The notes under the pieces are model-generated. The model was not told where the DNA came from. It saw only the letters and a program-made list of their open reading frames with translations, and searched no databases. From an uncultured Bacteroidota bacterium (GTDB lineage: Bacteria; Bacteroidota; Bacteroidia; Chitinophagales; Chitinophagaceae): a stretch of DNA of 64,000 nt. Both the position numbers and the translations under genes were made by a program. This document shows, one piece after another, positions 42,094-51,173 of the stretch (positions are counted from its first letter, which is position 1; each line of letters begins with the position of its first letter). The stretch covers positions 1 to 64,000 of the forward strand of contig CAISPO010000007.1 of assembly GCA_903887415.1 (NCBI GenBank), read 5' to 3'.

Positions 42094-42766
42094 AAGCCTG
42101 CGTATAGCAGTTATCATTGCCTTTGATCATCAGTGCATGCTCCTTTTTTACGGCACCCATTTTACTGAATAGCCCTACTACCCTTTTTGCCGGCGCATTT
42201 GGCGCATGGCTAACAGATAATCTTTCAATCTCCTGAAACGATGACCCTGAAAGCAATTCCGTCCATTGGATATATTCTGCATGAGGTAACAATATGGAAC
42301 AATACCCATCGTCACTAAGGTTGGCAGATATAGCATTCAGCAACTCTGTGTAGGTAAGCGATAATGTATGCCGGGCATTATTCCTGTTTTCCCTCTCGCC
42401 AAGCAAACTGTTATTAAAAAATGGTGGATTCGTGATGATCAGATCATACTTATCTTCTGTAACATAGTCTCGCGCATCTGCCTCTACCACCTTTATCCGG
42501 TCACTCCATGGCGAAGCGCTAATGTTTTCAGCAGCCTGATCTGTTGCTGCTTTATCAAATTCTATTGCATCGACAATAATATCCGGGCTTCTTTGCGCCA
42601 GCATTAACGACAACAGGCCCGTTCCTGTCCCGATATCCAATACACGCTTTACTATTGGCAACACTGGCGTCCAGGCGCCTTGTATGCAGGCATCAGTTGT
42701 TACCTTCATAGCGCACTTGTCCTGCTCTATTCTGAACTGCTTGAACTGAAAGTAAGTGTTGCTCAT
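42056..42766 (-). CDS. trmN6: tRNA1(Val) adenine-37 N6-methyltransferase family protein
   Basis: 236-aa cytoplasmic SAM-dependent methylase. The family hallmarks are visible: the N-terminal FQFKQFRIEQDKCAMKVTTD, motif I VLDIGTGTGLLSLML, and the catalytic IITNPPFFNNSL of N6-adenine methylases. It should methylate A37 of tRNA1(Val) to m6A37, based on E. coli YfiC. It ends 38 bases inside the convergent membrane-protein gene and starts 9 bases downstream of the tsaD stop codon. Both enzymes modify adenosine 37 of tRNAs. Confidence 0.88.
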   Translation of the reverse strand: MSNTYFQFKQFRIEQDKCAMKVTTDACIQGAWTPVLPIVKRVLDIGTGTGLLSLMLAQRSPDIIVDAIEFDKAATDQAAENISASPWSDRIKVVEADARDYVTEDKYDLIITNPPFFNNSLLGERENRNNARHTLSLTYTELLNAISANLSDDGYCSILLPHAEYIQWTELLSGSSFQEIERLSVSHAPNAPAKRVVGLFSKMGAVKKEHALMIKGNDNCYTQAFIDLLSPFYLDL

Positions 42767-42775
42767 AATCGAACG

Positions 42776-43789
42776 CTAATGCCATGTTGCACGTGCAGTA
42801 GGCGTAACAGACATATCTGCACAGTCGCCTTTCAGGAATTTGTAATGGCCCGTAATGCCTATCATTGCTGCGTTATCTGTGCAGTATTCAAAGCGGGGAA
42901 TATATACTTGCCAGCCAGACTTTACACCTTCCTCTTTAATAGCCCTTCTGAGGCCGCTGTTTGCGGAAACACCACCAGCAATACCTATGTGCTTTATGTT
43001 CAGCTCTTTTGCAGCCTTACGCAACTTGGCCATCAGCATATTAATAATAGTATGTTGCACTGAGGCACAAATGTCTTTTATATTTTTCTCCGCAAAATCA
43101 GGGTCTATCTTTCGCTGCGCCTGTAAAAAATATAGTACTGATGTTTTTATGCCGCTAAAGCTGAACTCATAATCCTTCATTTCCGACATTGGGAACTTAA
43201 AACGGAGCGGATCACCCAAGGCTGCATATTTGTCTATTAGCGGGCCGCCCGGGTATGGCAGCCCCAGCATCTTGGCCACTTTATCAAACGCCTCGCCGGC
43301 AGCATCGTCTATGGTCTCCCCCAGCACTTCCATATCCAGGTAGTCGCGGCAAAGCACGATCTGTGTATGACCCCCAGACACCGTGAGACACAGGAACGGA
43401 AACTCCGGCTTATCCTCAATAAAATGTGCCAGTACATGTGCCTGCATGTGATGTACTGCAATAAGCGGTACATTTAAAGCCTGTGCAAACGCTTTTGCAA
43501 AACATGCACCCACCAGTAGCGAGCCAATGAGGCCTGGTGCCTGGGTAAATGCTACCGCAGTAATTTCTTCTTTGTTTACACCTGCGTCATTCAGTGCGGC
43601 ATCAACCACCGGCACTATATTCTGCATGTGGGCCCGCGATGCCAGTTCTGGCACAACACCGCCATAACGCTCATGCACTTTTTGCGTGGCAATCGTGTTA
43701 CTGAGCACCTTGCCATTTTGTATCACAGCGGCGCTCGTTTCATCGCAGGATGATTCTATAGCTAATATGTTTATTGGGTTTGAAGGCAT
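42776..43789 (-). CDS. tsaD: tRNA N6-threonylcarbamoyladenosine synthase subunit
   Basis: 337-aa cytoplasmic protein (Kae1/TsaD/YgjD). ILAIESSCDETSAAV opens the ASKHA fold. The metal-binding HMQAH is present, with SGGHTQIVLCRDY and VSANSGLRRAI later. With TsaB/C/E it makes t6A37 on ANN-decoding tRNAs and is normally essential. It starts at the ATG at 43789, with a TACCTTTG box (plus-strand CAAAGGTA 43808-43815) 19 bases upstream on the same strand. It lies 9 bases upstream of trmN6. Confidence 0.95.
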   Translation of the reverse strand: MPSNPINILAIESSCDETSAAVIQNGKVLSNTIATQKVHERYGGVVPELASRAHMQNIVPVVDAALNDAGVNKEEITAVAFTQAPGLIGSLLVGACFAKAFAQALNVPLIAVHHMQAHVLAHFIEDKPEFPFLCLTVSGGHTQIVLCRDYLDMEVLGETIDDAAGEAFDKVAKMLGLPYPGGPLIDKYAALGDPLRFKFPMSEMKDYEFSFSGIKTSVLYFLQAQRKIDPDFAEKNIKDICASVQHTIINMLMAKLRKAAKELNIKHIGIAGGVSANSGLRRAIKEEGVKSGWQVYIPRFEYCTDNAAMIGITGHYKFLKGDCADMSVTPTARATWH

Positions 43790-44081
43790 CTATATTTAGA
43801 AATCGGGCAAAGGTAAGCAAGCTGGTTAAGTCTGCCTTTGTTTCTGCGTTTTTTTCCTGTAATCTCCTCCAACATAAAGTCCGAGCCGGATGAGCATACC
43901 GGCATTAAGATTGAGATCAACGAACTTGTCTATTGGCCACTTCGGCTAAATCCACTATACCAAACCAGTAATTCACAAATGTGTCAATGGTCTTTGCTGT
44001 CACGATTCATGGTAGCGCTTTTAGTACAACAAATATAAGAAAATGTTGCCGATGGAATTTATGGGTTGTTCGCCGGAACTA
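43790..44081. other. spacer upstream of tsaD with decayed-looking coding traces
   Basis: No intact gene. On the - strand two short open stretches in different frames (FGIVDLAEVANRQVR near 43930-43970 and NAGMLIRLGLYVGGDYRKK near 43830-43900) read like a broken protein, but are too short for assignment. The rest is the tsaD promoter region (TACCTTTG at 43815-43808 on the - strand). Confidence 0.3.
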
Positions 44082-45380
44082 TTAATCATCGTCCCTATCA
44101 CCAGGTTTTCCTATAACGCTGGTTTCCAGTTCACCTTGTACGTCGTCAACAATATGTACCCATGATTTTTTGCGCCTCAGATACAGCCTGATGTATGATT
44201 TTTTACCAAATTTTGGATGAACCGTGACTTTGTTCTTATCAGTGGATATAACTATAGTTTCTTCCCTGGTCAGCTTCAGCTCATACTTTGAGTTCCAGCT
44301 CATTGATACGCTGCCGGTATCATTTAGTGCTATAGAGGCCTTTAGTCTTCTGTGGTCGGGCCTGGGATTTCGCGGACAATAAACGACCACATAGGCGCAT
44401 TGCTCATCCTTGAATGGCTTGGTTTTTTCTACAGCTACCGTAGTTTTGAAACTATCATAATTCGCTGCATAAAAGGCTGTGCCCCGTATGCTGTAACGAT
44501 CCGCCTCCCCTCTTTGCCGTATGTCGGAAACATAAAAAACGTTCGCACCTTCCTGTTGTGAACGTGAGGCAACTTTTGCCAGCTGCACTTCGAAACCTGC
44601 ATGATGTTTGGACGGGATACCGCAGCTTCGCACATGGTCCAGGTATGTAAGACCTTCACTACCCACTGGAAGATCGTGTGGCAATATGATGACCGGTACG
44701 GCAGAATGCTTTGGCACCCCCTTCAGCCGTTTCGGCAAAGTATTGAACTTATAGCAGATGCCGCCATTAATGATTCCCTTATAACCTATGCCCAATTCGA
44801 AAAAGCCACGGAGATTCCCGCCAAAGCTCAAACCCAACGGCGAATAATAACCGGTAGGCTCTACGGCATATACCGTTTGTGAACCATAGCCGGGATAAGA
44901 TTGATAAGTGTTAATAGTTGAATTATAAACATCCGCTTCTCTTTTATAAACAGCTCCCGCGCCAATGGTTGAATAAATGCGGACATCCTCACGGTCAAAA
45001 TAAGTAAACGACATTTCCAACGCTACCGTATAAGCTGTTCTCGAAAACGTCCCAATCGTGGAGGAAGACCAGTCGTCAGGCTTGCCCATCATATTGTCAT
45101 ATATCCATGCGCCCTTTTCTTTTTCTACCCCCGCAAACACACCAACAGTAAGGCACCTGTTGAGGAAAAATTTATAACCTGCAAACCAGGTTCCGGTAAC
45201 GGCAGTATTGGCGTACTGTTTCATTGTTGGTGCAAGGAAACCTATGGTCGTGCCGTCAAATATTTGCTCAGAGCTGAATATCCCTGCGCCTATGCTTATT
45301 TCCTGGTTGTGCGGCAAATATTGTGCTTGCGTGGGTAGCGAGCAGAAAAGGAATACAGTTAATTGTAGGTAGGCCTTCAT
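44082..45380 (-). CDS. exported outer-membrane beta-barrel protein
   Basis: 432 aa with a signal peptide (MKAYLQLTVFLFCSLPTQAQ). Residues ~25-215 form an outer-membrane barrel pattern: ISIGAGIFSSEQIFDG, MSFTYFDREDVRIYSTIGAG, GFFELGIGYKGIINGGICYK. Residues ~225-430 are a soluble-looking domain with VQLAKVASRSQQEGANVFYV, ending in a charged acidic tail. No family is recognised. The ATG at 45380 starts the signal peptide; upstream codons to 45446 are disregarded. It lies 72 bases downstream of engB on the same strand. Confidence 0.6.
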   Translation of the reverse strand: MKAYLQLTVFLFCSLPTQAQYLPHNQEISIGAGIFSSEQIFDGTTIGFLAPTMKQYANTAVTGTWFAGYKFFLNRCLTVGVFAGVEKEKGAWIYDNMMGKPDDWSSSTIGTFSRTAYTVALEMSFTYFDREDVRIYSTIGAGAVYKREADVYNSTINTYQSYPGYGSQTVYAVEPTGYYSPLGLSFGGNLRGFFELGIGYKGIINGGICYKFNTLPKRLKGVPKHSAVPVIILPHDLPVGSEGLTYLDHVRSCGIPSKHHAGFEVQLAKVASRSQQEGANVFYVSDIRQRGEADRYSIRGTAFYAANYDSFKTTVAVEKTKPFKDEQCAYVVVYCPRNPRPDHRRLKASIALNDTGSVSMSWNSKYELKLTREETIVISTDKNKVTVHPKFGKKSYIRLYLRRKKSWVHIVDDVQGELETSVIGKPGDRDDD

Positions 45381-45452
45381 GGGGCATGGGTTTAATTGAG
45401 AGTCTTCGTCACCAGGACATAACAAATATACCCAAATATTAGACAAAAACCC

Positions 45453-46085
45453 CTACTCCTCCTTCTCCGGCTTCACCATCTCCTCCAGCTTAAAATCTTT
45501 GTTCATTTCATCAATAAACGCAAGTATTTCTTTTCGCCCCAGGAACTTAACAGCGCTGGTAATAAAGCTGCGGGGAATGAATTCCCATTCCTGCTTCATG
45601 GCCTCTATAAATTGACGCGCATGCTTTGCGGCTTCGCGCTGGGTGCTTTTATCGGCCTTGGTGAATATGACATTAAAAGGTACACCCCATGCGCCTAGCT
45701 TGCGCAGGAAGGCGAGGTCCAGGTTTTGCGGTTCGTGACGGCTATCTATGAGTACAAATACAGTCACCAGGTTGGTGCGCTGCTGCAGGTAGCCGGCTAT
45801 CATCTTCTCCCAGATAGCACGGGTATTTTGGGATACTTTAGCAAAACCATATCCGGGCAGGTCAACAATGTAGAATGAGTTATTGATGAGAAAGTGATTA
45901 ATGAGCTGCGTCTTGCCGGGCGTATTAGAAGTCTTGGCCAGTTTGCTCTGGTTGGTGAGCATATTTATCAGGGAAGACTTGCCGACATTAGACCGGCCTA
46001 TAAACGCATACTCCGGCATATCCGGCTTAGGGCATCCCTCCACTTTAGGGCTGCTGATGATATATTTTGCTGTAGTTATTTCCAT
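45453..46085 (-). CDS. engB: ribosome biogenesis GTP-binding protein (YihA/YsxC/EngB)
   Basis: 210-aa cytoplasmic GTPase of the TRAFAC class. G1 GRSNVGKSSLINML, G3 DLPGYGFAKVS, G4 VIFTKADKST and G5 FITSA are all visible and in order. Members are needed for large-subunit assembly. It diverges from ubiE across 111 bases that contain AAAATTCAAAAGTAAAA-type word repeats. Confidence 0.95.
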   Translation of the reverse strand: MEITTAKYIISSPKVEGCPKPDMPEYAFIGRSNVGKSSLINMLTNQSKLAKTSNTPGKTQLINHFLINNSFYIVDLPGYGFAKVSQNTRAIWEKMIAGYLQQRTNLVTVFVLIDSRHEPQNLDLAFLRKLGAWGVPFNVIFTKADKSTQREAAKHARQFIEAMKQEWEFIPRSFITSAVKFLGRKEILAFIDEMNKDFKLEEMVKPEKEE

Positions 46086-46185
46086 TTTTCAAATTCAAAA
46101 GTAAAAATTCAAAAGTAAAAAGCCTCACATATTCCAGTAGTTTCAAAAACAAGGTATTTGAATTTTGACTTTTGAATTTTGGCTT
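46086..46185. repeat. AAAATTCAAAAGTAAAA word repeat between engB and ubiE
   Basis: Degenerate units of TTCAAATTCAAAAGTAAAA and ATTTTGACTTTTGAATTTTGG. The same words recur at 47525-47560, 47635-47665 and 59145-59190. Noncoding. Confidence 0.55.
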
Positions 46186-46196
46186 AACTTGCACCC

Positions 46197-46952
46197 ATGC
46201 AACCAGCGCCAAGCAGCAATCCTGCTGCCAAAATAGTACCTGACACCGCGTCAAATTTAAGCAAGAAAGCGCAAGTAGCCGATATGTTTAATAATATAGC
46301 GGGCCGCTACGATTTTCTGAACCATTTTTTATCGATGGGCATAGACAAAGGCTGGCGCAAAAAAGCCATTGCCGAAGTAGCCCAAATAAAGCCGCAGGCT
46401 ATACTGGACGTAGCCACAGGCACAGGCGACATGGCTATTGCTGCAGCTAAGACAATACAACCAAAACGAATAACCGGTGTGGATATAGCCACAGGTATGT
46501 TGGACGTAGGCCGCAGAAAAATAGCTGATCAAAACCTGCAACACGTCATAAGCCTGCAAACCGGCGACAGCGAATCAATGCCATTCAAGACCGGAGAATT
46601 TGACGCCGTAATGTGCGCCTATGGTGTACGCAACTTTGAACATCTTGAGGCCGGGCTCACCGAAATGTGCCGCATGCTTCGCAAAGGTGGAAAAGTAGTG
46701 ATACTGGAGTTCTCGCACCCTACACGCCCTGGTATAAAACAATTGTACAGTTTTTATTTCCGCTACATACTGCCCACACTTGGTAAACTGGTTTCCAAAC
46801 ACAGCAAGGCTTATACCTACCTGCCTGAGTCGGTAATGGCGTTTCCTGAAGGAAATCGGTTTTGTGAGATATTGCAGCAATGCGGCTTTAGGAATGCAAA
46901 GGCAAGGCCATTGACATTTGGTGTGACGACACTGTACACTGCTGAAAAATAA
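46197..46952 (+). CDS. ubiE: bifunctional demethylmenaquinone/ubiquinone C-methyltransferase
   Basis: 251-aa cytoplasmic SAM methylase (MenG/UbiE). Motif I LDVATGTGDMAIAAA, YDFLNHFLSMGIDKGWRKKA near the N-terminus, and MCAYGVRNFEHLEAGL are family signatures. In Bacteroidota it methylates demethylmenaquinone to menaquinone for respiration. Start ATG at 46197. It converges with the FMN reductase gene 6 bases later. Confidence 0.95.
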   Translation: MQPAPSSNPAAKIVPDTASNLSKKAQVADMFNNIAGRYDFLNHFLSMGIDKGWRKKAIAEVAQIKPQAILDVATGTGDMAIAAAKTIQPKRITGVDIATGMLDVGRRKIADQNLQHVISLQTGDSESMPFKTGEFDAVMCAYGVRNFEHLEAGLTEMCRMLRKGGKVVILEFSHPTRPGIKQLYSFYFRYILPTLGKLVSKHSKAYTYLPESVMAFPEGNRFCEILQQCGFRNAKARPLTFGVTTLYTAEK

Positions 46953-46958
46953 TCATTA

Positions 46959-47522
46959 TCAAGGTCTCATCGTCTTCAATGCCACGCCCCACTTATAAAG
47001 CTCGTTAAGCATCATATCCGCTGATTTATCGAGGCCGGGATCATTGATGAATTTTCCTTCGGCATCAATATGCTTCGTAAAAGCCGGAATATGGACTGCC
47101 ATTGAGATCGGCATCATGTCCACAGCAGTGATCACGCTTTTCAGCATTTGCACAGCTCTCGTGCCGCCCGAAACCCCGCCATAGCTCACAAAGCCTACTG
47201 CTTTATACTGCCACTCCTTCGAAAGAAAATCAATTGCGTTTTTAATTGTAGCCGGGTAGCCATAGTTATATTCAGAGGTCACGATCACAAAGGCATCTGC
47301 GGCATTTATGGTGGCGCTCCAATCCTTAGTGTGTTGGTGCTGGTAGCGTTGAAACCTGGGGTGTTCCGGCTCATCAAGAAAAGGCAGGTTGATGACCGCC
47401 AGGTCCAGTACTTCTACGTTAAATTCGGGATGCTTCTTTGCTATTTCTGTAAACCACGAAGCTATAATGGGGGCTTTGCGGCCGGGGCGTGTACTTGCGA
47501 TAATTATTTTTAGGTTCACCAT
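46959..47522 (-). CDS. NADPH-dependent FMN reductase family protein
   Basis: 187-aa flavodoxin-fold protein. IIASTRPGRKAPIIASWF binds the FMN phosphate, and VIVTSEYNYGYPATIKNAID is the central motif around the flavin ring. Members reduce FMN, azo dyes or quinones with NAD(P)H. Transcribed leftward and convergent with ubiE. The ATG at 47522 is the family start. Confidence 0.88.
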   Translation of the reverse strand: MVNLKIIIASTRPGRKAPIIASWFTEIAKKHPEFNVEVLDLAVINLPFLDEPEHPRFQRYQHQHTKDWSATINAADAFVIVTSEYNYGYPATIKNAIDFLSKEWQYKAVGFVSYGGVSGGTRAVQMLKSVITAVDMMPISMAVHIPAFTKHIDAEGKFINDPGLDKSADMMLNELYKWGVALKTMRP

Positions 47523-47590
47523 GGTGCAAATTCAAAATTCAAAAGTTAAAAATCAAAAACATGGGTAAAGTTATTCGATAATTTGTACAT

Positions 47591-47623
47591 AAAAAAAATC
47601 GGGTCATCTAGAAGACGACCCGA
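47591..47623 (-). terminator. intrinsic terminator after the BI-1 gene
   Basis: On the - strand: TCGGGTC stem, loop, GACCCGA, then TTTTTTTT, 43 bases after the stop codon of the Bax-inhibitor gene. Confidence 0.85.
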
Positions 47624-47666
47624 ATAATAATCTTAAATTTTTGACTTTTGAATTTTGAATTTGAAA

Positions 47667-48434
47667 TTAATCTCTCCTGTTTCCGAAGAGCCTCAACAGC
47701 ATCAGGAAAAGGTTAATGAAATCGAGGTAAAGGCTCAATGCACCCATTAGCGCCAGTTTCTTAGTATCGCTTGCTGATGTGCCTTCGTACTCAAGGCCTG
47801 CGCCTATCCTTTTTAGCTTTTGCGTATCATAGGCAGTAAGGCCGGTAAATACGGCAACACCAACAATGCTGATAATATAGCTCATGCCTGAGCTGTGCAT
47901 GAACATGTTTATGATGCTCGCTATCACAATACCTATGAGCCCCATAGTAAGCAGGCGCCCAAAAGAAGTAAGATCTTTCTCAGTTGTGTAGCCCATTACA
48001 GCCATTACGCCAAACATTGCAGCCGCCGCACCAAAACAGCTTACCACAGACCCCGCAGTATAAACAAGCAAAATGTTGCTAAGACTAATTCCCAAGACTG
48101 CAGCAAATGCAAGAAAAAGCAGTGTAAGCGTACCGGACGACAAACGCGCCATCCCAAACTGCATGATCAATAAAAATGCAAACGGGGCAAAGGTTACAAC
48201 CCAGAACAGCATGGTAGGCCTGAGCTGCCCGGCCTCATTCATTGCGTAAAGTTCACGCAATAAAGATGGTGTGCTGGCATAGAGAACTGAGAAAACAGTG
48301 GAGACGCCTAGCGCAACGAACATCCATAAAAATACACTGGCCATAAATTTTTTAGCGACAACGCCCGTGCCGCTCACCTGGTGACTATCAACAACTGTAT
48401 AGTCGGAAAATTCCTGTTGATTGTAGTTATTCAT
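47667..48434 (-). CDS. Bax inhibitor-1/YccA family membrane protein
   Basis: 255-aa protein with about seven hydrophobic helices and the BI-1 signature region TGLTAYDTQKLKRIGAGLEY followed by ALSLYLDFINLFLMLLRLFG near the C-terminus. The N-terminal ~30 residues are hydrophilic. BI-1 proteins leak calcium or protons in a pH-dependent way; in bacteria they are linked to stress and membrane-protease interaction. A terminator lies just downstream. Confidence 0.92.
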   Translation of the reverse strand: MNNYNQQEFSDYTVVDSHQVSGTGVVAKKFMASVFLWMFVALGVSTVFSVLYASTPSLLRELYAMNEAGQLRPTMLFWVVTFAPFAFLLIMQFGMARLSSGTLTLLFLAFAAVLGISLSNILLVYTAGSVVSCFGAAAAMFGVMAVMGYTTEKDLTSFGRLLTMGLIGIVIASIINMFMHSSGMSYIISIVGVAVFTGLTAYDTQKLKRIGAGLEYEGTSASDTKKLALMGALSLYLDFINLFLMLLRLFGNRRD

Positions 48435-48794
48435 ACGTTTTTTGAAAATTGTTACGTAAAGTTACGCATAACGCGGAAAAAAACGAGTGCCATTTGTTTC
48501 GTTTTAACTTTTTGCTAAACATACCATATCGGTGGAAATTCACCCTAAAAATGCCTATTTTTAAACGTACAAACAACACTTCGATAAGGAAAAACAACGG
48601 CTAAAAACATTGCTCAACCGTGTTTCCGCCGGTGGGCCAGATGGGATGAAAAACCGCAAACACCCATTTTTTCGGGCCGCTAACTCCGACTGAGCGGAGC
48701 ACATCCAGGTAAAGCATATGGATCACCATTTGAGGCAATTTGGGGTTTAACCCCAACCCCAACCCGCAAAAAGATCGGGAGACGGTTGGTTTTT
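48435..48794. other. 360-base spacer without a gene
   Basis: No supported gene. The left part probably holds the promoter of the leftward BI-1 gene (TAACTTTA on the - strand). At 48740-48760 lies TTGGGGTTTAACCCCAA, a short inverted repeat that may act as a terminator for the 48795-49760 gene. Confidence 0.5.
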
Positions 48795-49760
48795 TTAGGG
48801 CTTTGGATATTCTATCTCGACATTGAATTTCACCCGCTCCCTTTTCTTGGTAAGCACGTGCCAGTTGCCATCATAGGCTATACTCGTAGGTAGTAATACA
48901 TTGCCTGTTTGTTTTGTACGCACCTTCATGCGCACATCAAAATCGTAAACAAAAGTGTGGTAGGATAGCGAGTAATCACGCGCCACGATGCTATAGTCAC
49001 TCTTCCGGAACCAGGTGGTCAGGTTGTCATAAATAACCGAATGCTCATATCCCGGCTTGGGTGTTATCGAGAACACATAGCAATCCTGCCCATCGTATTG
49101 TTGCTGGTGTATTTTGAAATTATATTTTTCCGCTTCCCCTTGTTCAAATATGGATGCCCGGTCGCCCATCAGGGGAACACCGCTTACTTTAGAACCGGGG
49201 TTGAAAATAAGCTGTTTTAGCTCGTACTTGCTTTTCTCATTTTGCCCCTTTCCTCGTTCGTTCATTGAGCCGGCAACAACATCGCTTTCATTGCAAATAG
49301 GATTTGGGGCCAAAAACAAATAAGCAAACAATTCTGCCGTGTAATAATTGTACTCCCCGCTTTTCTTAAAAAAGTCACCTGTTACCTTTTGTTCCAGCAC
49401 CTTGGTTGTTCGGCAGCCACTGCTGCGCAATTGCTGCGTTTTGCTATTCATTGAAGCAATAACGCGATCATTTTTACCAAAGACCAGAAAGCTGTTTACC
49501 GCACTATAAGGCACCAGGTGCATACTTTTAAATGCTTTGTAAAATGTGGTGTCTGTTCGCACTCTGCGGATAAACGCATCCACATCAAAGCCGCTTTTTA
49601 CGGTAAACGTATCCAGCGAAATAGGTAATTGGAAGACACTGGTTGTATCCTGTTTTTGGGCGTGGGTGCCCGCAGGTAAGAAGACTAGCATCACGGGCGA
49701 AGAAAAATACAAGAATATTTTTCTCAGTTGCGTGTTCCATACGTCAATTAGCAAACCCAT
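48795..49760 (-). CDS. hypothetical exported protein
   Basis: 321 aa. After a 10-residue N-terminal stretch a hydrophobic segment (IFLYFSSPVMLVFLPAGTHA) looks like a signal peptide. The mature part is alpha/beta with a conserved-looking middle (GDRASIFEQGEAEKYNFKIH) and a beta-rich C-terminus (TWFRKSDYSIVARDYSLSYH) reminiscent of LolA-like lipid-binding folds. No family is recognised. The ATG at 49760 is the only good start. It stands alone between spacers. Confidence 0.55.
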   Translation of the reverse strand: MGLLIDVWNTQLRKIFLYFSSPVMLVFLPAGTHAQKQDTTSVFQLPISLDTFTVKSGFDVDAFIRRVRTDTTFYKAFKSMHLVPYSAVNSFLVFGKNDRVIASMNSKTQQLRSSGCRTTKVLEQKVTGDFFKKSGEYNYYTAELFAYLFLAPNPICNESDVVAGSMNERGKGQNEKSKYELKQLIFNPGSKVSGVPLMGDRASIFEQGEAEKYNFKIHQQQYDGQDCYVFSITPKPGYEHSVIYDNLTTWFRKSDYSIVARDYSLSYHTFVYDFDVRMKVRTKQTGNVLLPTSIAYDGNWHVLTKKRERVKFNVEIEYPKP

Positions 49761-49954
49761 CTGATAAAAATACGAAGGTTTTTACCGTTCAGTACTTAGG
49801 AGCGATGACAAAATAAAGTACACCATCTTACTCGTTCTTTTCCATTTTTACTTTATTGCAAAAGTCTTTAGTTAATTCATTATTCGCAGATTTTACGCCT
49901 CGTAAAAAAGAAAAATAACTTCGCAATAGGCTGTACTTTATTTCCTCAACGTTC

Positions 49955-49990
49955 CTTATCAACTTTTTAACCTATTACCCTATCAACTTT
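49955..49990. repeat. TTAACCTATTACC word repeat downstream of ispD
   Basis: Words TATCAACTTTTTAACC and TATTACCCTATCAACTTTT, the same family as 52275-52380 after mnmA. Confidence 0.45.
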
Positions 49991-50670
49991 TAAGAGCTTG
50001 CCTTCAGCAAGGTTTCAGCAATAAGCATGTCTTCGGGGGTGGTCACTTTGATGTTCTCCAGAGCGCCGTTAATGAGGTGGATAGGAGTGCCGTGGCTTTC
50101 CACTACGTTTGCCTCATCGGTGAAGGAAGGCTGGAATGGTTGCCGGAAAGCGGGCAGAATAATTTTAGTAAGAAATGTTTGCGGCGTCTGTATTATCCGC
50201 AACTGCTCGCGGTTTATGGATTTTGAGCCATCGGTCTCCAGTATCCGTATGCTCTCCATTACCGGCACTACCGGTATCGCACTGCCCTTTTCTAAAGCCT
50301 GCTGGTAGCAGCGCTGTATCAGCTCCGGCGAGAGCAACGGGCGCACTCCATCGTGCACGAATACTACACCATCGTCATTTACTTTCGCGAGGCCGTTTTG
50401 CACACTTTCATAGCGGGTATCGCCGCCAGCCACTGCTGTTACATCTATGTTGCCAAGATATGATTTAAGCACGGTCTTTGCACTGTTGAGCTGGTCGGTA
50501 GGCAACACGAGAATAATGTGAATGCCACGCAGTGTAGCCGCAAATGCCTGTATAGCATAGCACAGCAAGGGCTTGCCCAGCAGCGGCAGAAACTGTTTCG
50601 GCACTGATGCACCCATGCGCAAACCACGGCCACCTGCCACTACTACTGCATATTTCTTTATATCACTCAT
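49990..50670 (-). CDS. ispD: 2-C-methyl-D-erythritol 4-phosphate cytidylyltransferase
   Basis: 226-aa cytoplasmic enzyme of the MEP isoprenoid pathway. It transfers CMP from CTP to 2-C-methyl-D-erythritol 4-phosphate. The nucleotide-binding loop AVVVAGGRGLRMGASVPKQF is intact, with VFVHDGVRPLLS and the TPEDMLIAE late motif. The length is normal. The ATG at 50670 begins the Rossmann-like sheet; upstream codons to 50730 overlap the divergent gene and are disregarded. Confidence 0.94.
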   Translation of the reverse strand: MSDIKKYAVVVAGGRGLRMGASVPKQFLPLLGKPLLCYAIQAFAATLRGIHIILVLPTDQLNSAKTVLKSYLGNIDVTAVAGGDTRYESVQNGLAKVNDDGVVFVHDGVRPLLSPELIQRCYQQALEKGSAIPVVPVMESIRILETDGSKSINREQLRIIQTPQTFLTKIILPAFRQPFQPSFTDEANVVESHGTPIHLINGALENIKVTTPEDMLIAETLLKASS

Positions 50671-50723
50671 AGTGCTTAATTTTATTGAAACGGGCTTAAC
50701 AATCACAAAAAAACATAATTCCC

Positions 50724-51077
50724 ATGTCATTACAAAGGTATTCTTACAGATTTCTTTTTATTGTGATTATTTCTGTATTCAATTATACATCATATGGACA
50801 AGTTATCTATTCGACCAAGTATGCCAGTGATGCGAACGTAAAGGTTTATGTGACCACCTATAAAAGCGATGCCGACCTCGTGGTTTATAAAACACAGTAT
50901 AAAAGTGACGCTGATGGCAATAACGGCATTTGGTATTTTACCGAGTACCAAAGCGATGCGAAAAAGAAAATATACTTTACTGACTATAAAAGTGATGCTG
51001 ACCTGGTAATTTACTTCACCGAATATAAGAGCGATGCTGGCTGGCAGAATAAGAGCAAGCAGCAGAAGATGTACTAG
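50724..51077 (+). CDS. DUF6150 family YKSDA-repeat protein
   Basis: 117 aa with a short signal peptide (ending TSYG). The mature part is almost entirely repeats of about 11-17 residues built on a Tyr-hydrophobic-Tyr strand and the word YKSDA (YASDANVKVYVTTYKSDADL, VVYKTQYKSDADG, IYFTDYKSDADLVIY). Five to six copies suggest a small solenoid or beta-helix of unknown use. It is divergent from ispD and 96 bases upstream of mnmA. Confidence 0.75.
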   Translation: MSLQRYSYRFLFIVIISVFNYTSYGQVIYSTKYASDANVKVYVTTYKSDADLVVYKTQYKSDADGNNGIWYFTEYQSDAKKKIYFTDYKSDADLVIYFTEYKSDAGWQNKSKQQKMY

Positions 51078-51155
51078 GTCAATTCAAAAGTGCAAAATGT
51101 GCGCCACCTCTATTGCCATATAGGCAACATTAATCCACATTTCTTCACATATTCG

Positions 51156-51163
51156 TACCTTTG
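51156..51163 (+). promoter_or_regulatory. -7 promoter box of mnmA (TACCTTTG)
   Basis: Exact TAnnTTTG match 10 bases upstream of the mnmA start codon, allowing a very short leader. Confidence 0.5.
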
Positions 51164-51173
51164 CAGCCAATTT

